Shown one piece after another: positions 1 through 5,079 of a stretch of 5,079 nt of DNA (position 1 is its first letter; every line of letters begins with the position of its first letter). The notes beneath the pieces are model-generated. The model was given only the letters and a program-made list of their open reading frames with translations, was not told the DNA's origin and did no database searches. Position numbers and translations under genes: made by a program. The stretch is from T1Sed10-7 sp046540855 (GTDB lineage: Bacteria; Actinomycetota; Nitriliruptoria; Nitriliruptorales; Nitriliruptoraceae). The stretch is from the NCBI GenBank assembly GCA_046540855.1, contig JBKHEJ010000194.1, positions 1 to 5,079 on the forward strand, given 5' to 3'.

Positions 1-133
1 CGTCGGAGGTGACGTACCCGTCGGCCAGTTCGGCGTCGATGTCGTCGGCCAGGGACCGGATCGCGGCGGCGCCGTCCTTGACCGGGTCGGTGTCGGCCGG
101 GGTGGTCCAGCCGAAGTTCGGGGTGCTAGGCAT
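1..133 (-). CDS. Tail fibre-like minor tail protein, N-terminus only
   Basis: This is the first 44 codons of a gene that continues past the left edge of the window. Translated from the ATG at 133-131 it begins MPSTPNFGWTTPADTDPV, followed by KDGAAAIRSLADDIDAELADGYVTSD. The pattern of an aromatic-Gly-Trp, then TPADTD, then V-K-D-G-A-A-A-I-R-x-L, is one I recognise as the usual opening of actinobacteriophage minor tail or fibre proteins, which sit at the tail tip and carry receptor-binding or collagen-like C-termini. The start is supported by an AGGAG ribosome binding site 7 bases upstream (141-145) and by overlap with the end of the 408-residue gene, whose TAG stop lies inside codons 2-3 of this gene (8-base overlap). 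The C-terminal function cannot be seen. Confidence 0.8.
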   Translation of the reverse strand, partial: MPSTPNFGWTTPADTDPVKDGAAAIRSLADDIDAELADGYVTSD

Positions 134-1352
134 CGGTCAGCTCCTGCGCTTGGTTCCAGGTGACGGTCGCGTCGGTGTCGGCCCAGGCCTCGCCGCCGAG
201 GTCGCCCCAGGCCACGGTGAACTCCGACAGCCGGTAGTCGGACACGACCAGGCGGGCCACGGCACGGGTCCGGGTGAGGGTCCAGGTGACGCCTTCCACG
301 AACCCGGAGAACCGGCCTCCGGTCACCGCGGCCGGGAGCCCGTCGAGCCGGATCGGGGTGCCGAGGTCCAGGTCGTACAGCACGGCCCTCTCGGCGGGGG
401 TGAGGTTGTCGCCGTCCACGGCGACGCGGAGCTCGTCCAGGCTGCGGGCCGGACGCGAGTAGAGCCGGAGCAGCCGCTCGGCACGGGCCTGGGCGTCGTC
501 GGCGTTGTCGAGGGTGGTGGTGACCTTGCGGGACAGGACCGCGCCGACGTCGAGGACGGCCTGGTCGTCGCGGACGGTGACCGCACCGCCCGACCACTCC
601 ACGGTCACCTCGTTGACCAGGTCCACCACCGAGGTGTCGGAGGCGAGGTCGGTGACCGCCACCGCCGAGGGAGGCAGGACGGTGTAGCCCTGGTCGATGA
701 TGGTCTGGAGCCGTCCGCGCGACGCGGTGTAGGTGAGCCCTCCGGTGCGGCGCTCGCCGAGCTGGCCGAGGCCGTCCTGGGCGGCGGTCTGCACGAGCTG
801 CCACGGGTCGGTGTCGTCGGTCACCGCCGCGAGGTGGTACCGGCCGGGCCGGTCCACCTCGACCGGCGGGTCGAAGGTGTCCCAGGTGGCGTCCTGGTCG
901 TCCCAGGTCCCTGCGGCGACCTCCCACGGCAGCGGCACGGTCGCCTCAAGGATCGCGGCGACCCGGTCCCCGTCGAGCTGCGCCGGGTAGCCGTCCGGGT
1001 TGGCCCGGCCGCGGTGGAGCTGCCCGAGCGGCCCGACCGCCCGGACCTCGTGGATGGCGGTGCGGCCGAGGTCCCCGGCGGAGGTGATGGACACCCGTAC
1101 GTCGGTGACGGTGCCGGTGAACAGCCGGTGCATCGTCCCCGACCCGTCGTCCACCTCGATGGTGACCGGTGAGGTCAACGACGGTGAGTCGGCGGTGGCG
1201 TCCAGGTCGAGGAGCTGCACGCGGACGTGCCCGGCCTGCGGCTGGGTCTGGACGTCCTGACGGCCCCGGACGATCTCGACCGGTTCCAGGACCGTGGCAG
1301 GGTCCTGGAGGGCGCCGCCGATGCGGACCTGCACGTTCGGGCGGTAGGTCAT
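126..1352 (-). CDS. Minor tail protein, probable tail tip or hub component
   Basis: A 408-residue protein starting at an ATG that overlaps the tape measure stop by 4 bases (1349-1352), with a GGAG 7 bases upstream. Residues about 1-90 look like the N-terminal domain of actinophage tail tip proteins: beta-rich, with an IVRGRQDVQTQPQAGHVRV segment (27-45), an SPV-T-I-E-V strand (61-67) and LFTGTVTDV (78-85). The middle (about 170-370) is mixed alpha/beta, including a helical DDAQARAERLLRLYSRPA stretch (285-302). Two Trp-rich segments share W-x-D-x-D-A-T, one at 150-160 and one near the C-terminus (390-399). There is no signal peptide or membrane segment. Its place directly after the tape measure gene fits a distal tail or hub (Dit/Tal-like) role in closing the tube, but no enzymatic motif is visible and the exact role is inferred from position. 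Class confident, specific name not. Confidence 0.78.
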   Translation of the reverse strand: MTYRPNVQVRIGGALQDPATVLEPVEIVRGRQDVQTQPQAGHVRVQLLDLDATADSPSLTSPVTIEVDDGSGTMHRLFTGTVTDVRVSITSAGDLGRTAIHEVRAVGPLGQLHRGRANPDGYPAQLDGDRVAAILEATVPLPWEVAAGTWDDQDATWDTFDPPVEVDRPGRYHLAAVTDDTDPWQLVQTAAQDGLGQLGERRTGGLTYTASRGRLQTIIDQGYTVLPPSAVAVTDLASDTSVVDLVNEVTVEWSGGAVTVRDDQAVLDVGAVLSRKVTTTLDNADDAQARAERLLRLYSRPARSLDELRVAVDGDNLTPAERAVLYDLDLGTPIRLDGLPAAVTGGRFSGFVEGVTWTLTRTRAVARLVVSDYRLSEFTVAWGDLGGEAWADTDATVTWNQAQELTDA

Positions 1353-2980
1353 CGCAGCGCTCCGACCCGGCCGTTGGAGCGGCGGATTGCCTGCTGCACC
1401 GCACGGGCGACCCCTTCCGGGTCGAGCATCGTGCCGGTCACGTTGATGACGACCCCGCCCGTGCCGGTCTGCGAGGTGGGAACGACCCGGCCCGACCCGC
1501 TGGGCACGAACAGCTCCGGGCCGCGTTCCCCGACCAGGTAGGGCCGTCCCGCGGCGGCGACCCCGCCCGACGCCCGCCCTATGAGGCCACCGACCCCGGA
1601 GGCGACGGTGGACGCGAACTGCCCGACGGGGCTGTTCCGGATCGAGGTGGCCACGTCGGAGATGCGACGGCCGAGCCGCTGGAGCCAGTCCCAGGCCCGC
1701 TGGATCGCTTCGATGAAGGTGACGACGAAGTCGGTGGTGGCCTCGATGGCGCCGCCGAGGACGTCACCGACGACCGGGGCGACATGCTCGGCGATGAACG
1801 CCGCCACCTCGGAGATGACGTCCCACATGCCCTCCAGGAAGTTCGTGAGCCCTTCGCCGGAACCGCTGCCGCCGAGGGCCTCCGACACCCGGTCGAAGGC
1901 GTCCTTGAGGGCGTCGATGACGGGCTGTGCGACGGTGCGGACGCCGTCGATGACCGACTGGATGGTGTCCCACACGTTCTGGAACACCGGGATGAGCCGC
2001 TCGGCGAGGACCGCCACGACCGCCTGGAACCGGGGGATGAACTCGTCACGGATGAACCGGGCCACGTCCTTGATGACCGGCAGCGCCCGGTCCTGGAACC
2101 AGGCCCACAGGTCGCGGACCACCGGGATCACCCGGTCCTGGAAGAACGCCGACATGTCGCGGCCCGCGTCGGTCAGGATCGGGCCGATCCACTCCGAGAA
2201 CCGCTGGAGCGCCGGGACGATGCGGTCCTGCACCAGCGGCATGAACGTATCCGCGAACCACTCCATGATCGGCACGGCCGCGTCGCGGAACATCCCTTCC
2301 GCGCTGCGCTTCAGGGTGTCCCAGGCGTCCTGGAACTTCACCGCCGACTCGACGGCGTCCTCGCCCATCACCAGGCCGAGCTCGTTGGCCTTGGTGGCGG
2401 CGTCCTCCAGCGACAGGGCACCGTCGGCCAGGGCGGGCATGAGCTCGCGGCCCATCCGCTGCCCGAACACGTCGGCGGCGGCGTCGGCCCGCATCGCCGG
2501 GTCCTCGATGGCCGACAGGTTCGCGACGGTCTCAGCCAGGACGGTCTCGGTGTCGCGCAGGTCACCGTTGGAGTCCCGCAGGTTCACCCCGAGGTTGCTG
2601 AACGCCTCGGCGTACTTGCCGGTGCCCGACGCGGCGTCACCGATGCGCTGGTTCAGCCTGCCGACCGCCCGCTCCATCCGGTCCTGGCTGATGCCGTTCT
2701 GGCTGGCCCAGTAGTCCAGCTCCTGATAGGCGTCGGTCGAGACCCCGATGCGTTCGGCACCCTTGGCGACCGCGTCCCCGGCCTCCGCGACCCGCTGGGC
2801 CGCACCGAACGCGGCCACCCCGAGCCCGGCGATGGCGGCACCGCCGACCGCGACACCCTTGCCGACCTTGCCGACGGTCCGGCCGAAGCGTTGCAGCTTG
2901 GTCTCACCGTCGCGCAGGCCCTGTCCGAACTCCTTGGAGTCGGCCAGCAGGGACAGCTTCAGGGTGCGGTTGCCTGCCAT
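1349..2980 (-). CDS. Tail tape measure protein
   Basis: A 543-residue ruler and scaffold protein that sets tail length and is ejected with DNA in siphoviruses. The N-terminus (MAGNRTLKLSLLADSKEFGQGL, then LQRFGRTVGKVGKG at 29-42) and the following Gly/Ala hydrophobic stretch (about 42-63) are typical of the family. The centre is helical, with a tandem 15-residue repeat at 236-340. After a Gly/Ser linker (370-377), the C-terminal region carries the common tape measure segment RASGGVAAAGRPYLVGERGPELFVP (469-493) and a GGVVINVTG strand (508-516). At the usual rule of about 0.15 nm per residue it predicts a tail of roughly 80 nm, which is short. The ATG shares one base with the upstream stop (TGATG), and GGAG at 2987-2990 is well placed. 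No peptidase or muramidase motif was seen. Confidence 0.95.
   Translation of the reverse strand: MAGNRTLKLSLLADSKEFGQGLRDGETKLQRFGRTVGKVGKGVAVGGAAIAGLGVAAFGAAQRVAEAGDAVAKGAERIGVSTDAYQELDYWASQNGISQDRMERAVGRLNQRIGDAASGTGKYAEAFSNLGVNLRDSNGDLRDTETVLAETVANLSAIEDPAMRADAAADVFGQRMGRELMPALADGALSLEDAATKANELGLVMGEDAVESAVKFQDAWDTLKRSAEGMFRDAAVPIMEWFADTFMPLVQDRIVPALQRFSEWIGPILTDAGRDMSAFFQDRVIPVVRDLWAWFQDRALPVIKDVARFIRDEFIPRFQAVVAVLAERLIPVFQNVWDTIQSVIDGVRTVAQPVIDALKDAFDRVSEALGGSGSGEGLTNFLEGMWDVISEVAAFIAEHVAPVVGDVLGGAIEATTDFVVTFIEAIQRAWDWLQRLGRRISDVATSIRNSPVGQFASTVASGVGGLIGRASGGVAAAGRPYLVGERGPELFVPSGSGRVVPTSQTGTGGVVINVTGTMLDPEGVARAVQQAIRRSNGRVGALR
1961..2275 (-). repeat. Tandem 15-residue (45-bp) repeat inside the tape measure gene
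   Basis: Residues 236-340 of the tape measure protein divide into seven consecutive 15-residue units. The best four are QDRVIPVVRDLWAWF (281-295), QDRALPVIKDVARFI (296-310), RDEFIPRFQAVVAVL (311-325) and AERLIPVFQNVWDTI (326-340), with prolines at 286, 301, 316 and 331. QDRIVPALQRFSEWI (251-265) is a fifth clear copy, and 236-250 and 266-280 are weaker copies with a shifted Pro. DNA identity is also visible in phase: cccggtcctggaa at 2086-2098 and 2131-2143 (45 apart), cggtcctg again at 2223-2230, and gggatga at 1989-1995 and 2034-2040. This suggests growth by unit duplication. The units would form a helical rod with an aromatic/aliphatic stripe. Confidence 0.85.
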
Positions 2981-3471
2981 CAGTCGCTCCAGCTTCGCAC
3001 GGACCGAAGCACCGCCCGCTCCCAGTCACGGACGAGCTCGGCCTGCCGTCCACGCAGCGCCGGATAGATCGTGTACCCCTCGTTGCCGCGGCCGAGCTTC
3101 GGGGTGCGCGGCGGGAACCGCCAGCCGTTGGGGCCGTCCTGGTAGGCCCCGAACTCGGCGCCGTACAGGGCCTCGGTGCCCTTCGGGCGTCCAGAGACCG
3201 CCAGCCGGGTCGCCTTGCCGATCAGGACCACCGGGATGCGGTCCTTCTTCGCCCGGACCTGTGAGGCCAGGAGCTGGATGCGCCGGTCCTGCCAGGCACC
3301 CATCGCCCGGCGCACGACCGCGGCGTGCCCCTCGGTCATGCGCTGCACCTCGGCGCGGAGCTCGGCCTGGGCCTCCTTCGGCAGGCGCCGCATCAGCCGC
3401 AGCGTCTTGCGTAGGTCGTCCACGTAGGCCTTGTCGTCCAGGGCGACGAACTCGCTGGTGCGGTTCGCCAT
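2980..3471 (-). CDS. HK97 gp10-like tail completion/minor tail protein
   Basis: A 163-residue soluble protein. The N-terminal third is a charged helix (VDDLRKTLRLMRRLPKEAQAELRAEVQ, 17-43). It is followed by a strand (IPVVLIGKA, 79-87), an ALYGAEFGAY segment (101-110), GWRFPPR (116-122) and RGNEGYTIYPALRGRQAELVRDW (128-150). The order of helix, 'aeFG' and aromatic-Tyr-Pro-A-L-R plus terminal helix is what I know from the HK97 gp10 family, whose members act at the head-tail interface or in tail completion. Family membership is by pattern recognition only. The ATG at 3471 is preceded by an ideal ribosome binding site overlapping the chaperone extension's stop. Its position between chaperone and tape measure is unusual, since the family normally precedes the tube gene. 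It could instead be an unrelated minor tail protein or a chaperone-associated factor. Confidence 0.62.
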   Translation of the reverse strand: MANRTSEFVALDDKAYVDDLRKTLRLMRRLPKEAQAELRAEVQRMTEGHAAVVRRAMGAWQDRRIQLLASQVRAKKDRIPVVLIGKATRLAVSGRPKGTEALYGAEFGAYQDGPNGWRFPPRTPKLGRGNEGYTIYPALRGRQAELVRDWERAVLRSVRSWSD

Positions 3472-3474
3472 CGT

Positions 3475-3878
3475 TCACCTCCTGGCACGCTCGTGGGCGA
3501 TCTCGGTCAGGGTGTTGATCGTGCGGGTGTCCTGGTCCAGCAGCCATCCGGGGTCGATCTGCAACGCGAGCGCGAGCTCCAGGGCGTGCCGGGTCAGCGA
3601 CCCGGCCGGGTAGGGTCCGCCGCCTCCTCCAGGACCGGCTCGATCCACTCCACCTCGGCGAGCCAGCCGTCGAGCTTGGCCTGGTCGGTGCGGCCGGTGC
3701 GCTTCAAGCTGAAGTAGGCGAGGTGGGCGAGGTCGTCCAGAGCGGCACCGCGGGCGAGGTCGGACACCTGCGAGTCGGTGGCCCGCTCCCAACGGATGAT
3801 GTCGGGGGCGGTCGCCACCGTCCGCACCGGCTCGTCGCGTCCGACGTAGTAGACGTCGAGGGTGAGGTTGCGGATCAT
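3475..3878 (-). CDS. Tail assembly chaperone, frameshifted (GT-type) fusion
   Basis: A -1 shift near the end of the 94-residue G-type frame would join it to an open frame that runs to the TGA at 3477-3475. If the slip is at Pro89 (CCT at 3614-3612), base 3612 is read twice and the product has 89 + 45 = 134 residues. The extension reads YPAGSLTRHALELALALQID, then PGWLLDQDTRTINTLTEIAHERARR. The pattern of an Ala/Leu helix, I-D-P-x-x-L-L, D-x-R-T and E-I-A-H-E-R-A is what chaperone T-domains of small actinophages look like. No plausible ATG, GTG or TTG start with a ribosome binding site opens this frame just upstream, which supports fusion over a separate gene. In lambda the T part binds tail tube subunits and the G:GT ratio matters for assembly. 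The fusion is inferred, not demonstrated. Confidence 0.75.
3476..3483 (-). promoter_or_regulatory. Strong ribosome binding site for the gp10-like gene
   Basis: The minus strand reads AGGAGGTG followed by AACG and the ATG at 3471. The last two bases of the motif and the next A form the TGA stop of the frameshifted chaperone, so ribosomes finishing the GT form end on this site. This fixes the start of the gp10-like gene and allows independent initiation as well as re-initiation. Confidence 0.8.
3588..3618 (-). promoter_or_regulatory. Probable -1 programmed frameshift site with stimulatory hairpin
   Basis: On the minus strand the zero frame reads GCG GAC CCT ACC CGG, where G GAC CCT (3618-3612) is the candidate slip site. 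A tRNA-Pro on CCT can re-pair perfectly with CCC after slipping back one base; the neighbouring GAC to GGA re-pairing is poor, so the heptamer is not a classical X XXY YYZ. Five bases downstream (ACCCG, 3611-3607) begins a hairpin with a perfect 8-bp stem, GCCGGGTC (3606-3599) against GACCCGGC (3595-3588), with loop GCT. The zero-frame TGA (3596-3594) lies in the loop and start of the 3' arm. A spacer of this length and a G+C-rich stem are typical of stimulated -1 frameshifting. Confidence 0.65.
3594..3878 (-). CDS. Tail assembly chaperone, short (G-type) product
   Basis: A 94-residue protein made by normal termination at the TGA at 3596-3594. It lies between the tube and tape measure genes, where the lambda gpG counterpart lies, and is expected to coat the tape measure protein and recruit tube subunits without entering the virion. 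The sequence opens with a short beta segment (LTLDVYYVG, 5-13), continues through APDIIRWERAT (24-34), an acidic/amphipathic helical part around LDDLAHLAYFSLKRTGR (47-63) and WLAEVEWIEPVLEE (72-85), then a Pro/Arg tail. The 'R-W-E-R' and 'L-A-Y-F-S-L-K-R-T-G' pieces resemble actinophage chaperones. The ATG overlaps the tube gene by 4 bases. There is no clear ribosome binding site, so translation is probably coupled to the tube gene. Confidence 0.82.
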   Translation of the reverse strand: MIRNLTLDVYYVGRDEPVRTVATAPDIIRWERATDSQVSDLARGAALDDLAHLAYFSLKRTGRTDQAKLDGWLAEVEWIEPVLEEAADPTRPGR

Positions 3879-4282
3879 GTGGCCGGGCCGGGGGTGACGT
3901 CCACCGAGGCGTCCAGGGTCAGCTCGACGGTGACCTGGGTCACGTCGGGGGCCTCACCGCCAGCGTCGGGGAAGGTCGGGAACACGCTGCCGGAGAACTC
4001 GACACCGCCGTGGGTGAAGGTGAACGGCAGGGAGGTGTCGGGTTCGTTGGCGGCGGCAGTCTCCAACGCCTCGCACAGCGAGCCGTCCTCACCCCAGTCG
4101 CTGTACATCGTCACGCTCAGGGTGCCCTCGACGGTGGTGGTCTTGTACACCGGGCCGTCCAGCACCTCGTAGCGTTCCCTGTTGAGGGTGCGGGCCAGGA
4201 CGACGGAGCTGGCCTGCGCGTCGTAGCTGCTGTTGTCGATCTCCAGAGACAGGTCGCGGCCGGTCTGAAAGACCGTGCTCAT
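3875..4282 (-). CDS. Major tail (tube) protein
   Basis: A 135-residue, beta-rich, acidic protein that would polymerise into the tail tube. It begins MSTVFQTGRDLSLEIDNSSY, which resembles tube-protein openings. Further in are alternating strands such as TTTVEGTLSVTMYSDWG (48-64), a short helix around LCEALETAAANEP (69-81), then a LPFTFTHGGVEFSGSVFPT run (85-103) and VTQVTVELTLD (114-124). The domain looks complete and there is no C-terminal Ig-like extension, so this is a minimal tube subunit. The ATG overlaps the preceding stop by 4 bases and has the best-placed full ribosome binding site in the block, as expected for the most abundant tail protein. Position immediately before the chaperone pair and the strand pattern together make the call; a sheath or other tail protein is unlikely. 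Confidence 0.82.
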   Translation of the reverse strand: MSTVFQTGRDLSLEIDNSSYDAQASSVVLARTLNRERYEVLDGPVYKTTTVEGTLSVTMYSDWGEDGSLCEALETAAANEPDTSLPFTFTHGGVEFSGSVFPTFPDAGGEAPDVTQVTVELTLDASVDVTPGPAT

Positions 4283-4677
4283 GGGTTCACCTCCGCGGGC
4301 AGGGTCACCGTGGTGGCCACGGTGAGGTCGGTTTCGAGGACGTCGGTGGTGCCGATGGTGGTCAGCCCGGCGCGGGACACCGGCCCGACCTGCCAGCCGG
4401 ACGGGAACCCGGCCAGGACCGCGACGACGAGCTGCTCGATGCGGTCCTGCGCCCCGGCGTTGTCGGCCATGCCGACCAGGACGTGGACCCGCAGCCGCAC
4501 CATGACCCTCACCGGGTCACGGCCGAGCGTGGACGGTTCCAGGTAGGGCTCGTCCTGGGAGAGGATCACGGCCGGGACCATCGGGGCGGCCGGGACGTGC
4601 GGGTAGACGTTGACGCCGGGGACCTGGTCGCGGAGCAGGTCGGCGAGGTCCTCGCGGAGCTTCCTGAGCGTGCTCAT
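4279..4677 (-). CDS. Tail terminator-like protein
   Basis: A 132-residue protein. I place the start at the ATG at 4677, not at a longer in-frame start near 4815, because it overlaps the connector stop by exactly 4 bases (ATGA) and because the upstream extension is Arg/Pro-rich shadow sequence over the connector. It begins MSTLRKLREDLADLLRDQVP (helix), then NVYPHVPAAPMVPAVILSQDEPYLEP (23-48), a beta pair VRVMVRLRVHVLVGM (56-70), a helix DNAGAQDRIEQLVVAVLAGFP (72-92) and a C-terminal strand TDLTVATTVTLP (116-127). This alpha/beta order, with 'P-A-V-I-L' early and a Gln-x-x-x-x-Leu helix after the central strands, matches tail terminator proteins, which cap the tube at the head-proximal end. Its place between connector and tube genes agrees. 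Family assignment rests on pattern and position, without a search. Confidence 0.68.
   Translation of the reverse strand: MSTLRKLREDLADLLRDQVPGVNVYPHVPAAPMVPAVILSQDEPYLEPSTLGRDPVRVMVRLRVHVLVGMADNAGAQDRIEQLVVAVLAGFPSGWQVGPVSRAGLTTIGTTDVLETDLTVATTVTLPAEVNP
4287..4294 (-). promoter_or_regulatory. Strong ribosome binding site for the tube protein
   Basis: The minus strand reads GGAGGTGA, with the GGAGG core 7 bases before the ATG at 4282. It lies inside the 3' end of the terminator-like gene. The terminator-like gene (start 4677) and chaperone G (start 3878) have no comparable site, so the tube gene appears set for higher initiation than either flanking gene. Confidence 0.75.
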
Positions 4678-5012
4678 CCGACCATCCCGTCGGTGTCGAG
4701 CCACGGGGCGACCAAGCCGGACACGCGCGAGAGCATGGATCGGCCGAGCCGCCACGGGCCGGGGCTGAAGTCGGCGGCGGTCATCTGCCCGCCGGGGGCG
4801 ACCCGGTGCTGCCACAGCTCCACCGCGATGGCGAGCGCCGCCTCGCGCACCGGGGCCACGTCGGTGTAGTCGGTGTCGGGAAGGAGGTAGGGCAGGAGCA
4901 GCTCCGAGGCGGCTTCGGCGACACGGTCGTAGAGGTCTGCGTCGTACAGCGGGTTGTCCGACAGGTTCAGGACAGCCCGCAGCTCCTCGACCTCGACCAG
5001 GGCCTGCGACAC
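4674..5012 (-). CDS. Head-tail connector (gp6-like adaptor)
   Basis: A 112-residue helical protein that would dock under the portal ring to start the head-tail joint. It starts at GTG (5012-5010), chosen because GGAGGAG lies 6 bases upstream and no ATG is nearby. Features are an N-terminal helix (VEVEELRAVLNLSDNP, 6-21), DADLYDRVAEAASELLLPYL (24-43), the helix VREAALAIAVELWQHRVAPG (55-74), then GQMTAADFSPGPWRLGRSML (75-94) and SRVSGLVAPWLDTDGMVG (95-112). The 'lW-x-x-R-x-A-P-G-G-Q-M', 'F-S-P-x-x-x-R-L-G-R-S-x-L-S-R-V-x-G-L' and terminal 'G-M-V-G' elements are characteristic of actinophage connectors. It is the first gene of the visible block, and its stop overlaps the next start by 4 bases. 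Confidence 0.85.
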   Translation of the reverse strand: MSQALVEVEELRAVLNLSDNPLYDADLYDRVAEAASELLLPYLLPDTDYTDVAPVREAALAIAVELWQHRVAPGGQMTAADFSPGPWRLGRSMLSRVSGLVAPWLDTDGMVG

Positions 5013-5018
5013 GGTGCG

Positions 5019-5025
5019 CTCCTCC
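5019..5025 (-). promoter_or_regulatory. Ribosome binding site deciding the GTG start of the connector
   Basis: The minus strand reads GGAGGAG, then CGCACC, then GTG at 5012-5010. The 6-base spacing supports GTG as the true start. The frame stays open upstream to the window edge but contains no ATG, GTG or TTG there. Confidence 0.7.
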
Positions 5026-5035
5026 AGGTGGCCGG

Positions 5036-5064
5036 GCCGGGCACCCTTCCCCGTGGTGCCCGAC
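5036..5064 (-). terminator. G+C-rich hairpin upstream of the connector, possible terminator or processing site
   Basis: On the minus strand GTCGGGCACC (5064-5055) pairs with GGTGCCCGGC (5045-5036) around a 9-base loop, giving 10 pairs including one G-U. No T-run follows, so it is not a classical intrinsic terminator, although hairpins without T-runs are found between late genes in high-GC phages. It ends 10 bases before the GGAGGAG ribosome binding site. It could attenuate transcription from the upstream (probably capsid) gene into the tail operon, stabilise or process the mRNA, or do nothing. A TGA at the very edge (5079-5077) could be the upstream gene's stop, but this cannot be confirmed here. 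Confidence 0.4.
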
Positions 5065-5079
5065 CCGGACGGATGGTCA

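Noticed and set aside
9..1172. A 387-codon plus-strand open frame opposite the minor tail gene
   Set aside because: Low-complexity Gly/Val/Arg/Pro/Asp composition, typical of an antisense frame in high-GC DNA. It conflicts with a coherent minus-strand gene that has overlapping junctions at both ends.
1581..2714. A 377-codon plus-strand frame rich in Ser, Thr and Arg inside the tape measure region
   Set aside because: Another shadow frame. It has no domain and is fully covered by the tape measure gene.
1169..3067. A 632-codon open frame on the plus strand opposite the tape measure gene
   Set aside because: It is the antisense shadow of a G/C-ending gene. The product is an Asp/Arg/Gly/Pro/His-rich string with no recognisable domain, and the opposite strand has a clear tape measure protein.
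3601..3610. The CCCGGCCGGG palindrome as an operator or restriction-related site
   Set aside because: It lies inside the chaperone overlap and is explained by the G+C-rich hairpin sequence next to the frameshift site. A 10-base G/C palindrome is not surprising in this composition.
3475..3792. The second chaperone frame as an independent 105-residue gene
   Set aside because: Its first 60 residues are an Arg/Pro/Gly-rich shadow of chaperone G, and no start with a ribosome binding site precedes the T-like part. A -1 shift explains it better.
4678..4815. A longer N-terminus for the terminator-like protein
   Set aside because: The extension is Arg/Pro-rich and overlaps the connector gene by over 130 bases. 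The ATGA overlap at 4674-4677 gives a normal start.
1..5079. tRNA genes, CRISPR arrays, insertion sequences, attachment sites or an integrase
   Set aside because: None was seen on either strand. The window is essentially filled by structural genes, so free phage and prophage cannot be told apart.

Overview
The window is a tightly packed run of virion structural genes, all on the minus strand, so they read from the right edge to the left edge. Base composition is very G+C rich (about two thirds by eye), with G/C at most third codon positions. That composition and the style of the proteins suggest a phage or prophage of a high-GC actinobacterium. The sequence does not identify the host and does not show whether this is a free phage or an integrated one. 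A tape measure protein is present and no sheath gene is seen, so the tail is most likely long and non-contractile (siphovirus type).

In transcription order the genes are: a 67-base leader with a G+C-rich hairpin and a strong ribosome binding site (5013-5079); a gp6-like head-tail connector (4674-5012); a tail terminator-like protein (4279-4677); the major tail tube protein (3875-4282); the tail assembly chaperone G (3594-3878), which appears to be extended by a -1 ribosomal frameshift into a 134-residue GT form ending at 3475; an HK97 gp10-like protein (2980-3471); a short, 543-residue tape measure protein (1349-2980); a 408-residue minor tail or hub protein (126-1352); and the start of a tail fibre-like minor tail protein (1-133), cut by the window edge. 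Most junctions are 4-base ATGA overlaps or similarly tight, so there is no gene-free stretch and no internal promoter or terminator is visible. The block looks like one leftward, translationally coupled late operon.

Together these genes make the joint between capsid and tail, the tail tube, the chaperone and ruler that set tube length, and the beginning of the tail tip. I see no undescribed system here. The points most worth a second look are: the frameshift site, with a near-slippery G GAC CCT followed 5 bases later by an 8-bp hairpin that contains the zero-frame stop; a tandem 15-residue (45-base) repeat in the tape measure protein; and a gene order in which the gp10-like gene lies between chaperone and tape measure while no separate stopper gene is found.
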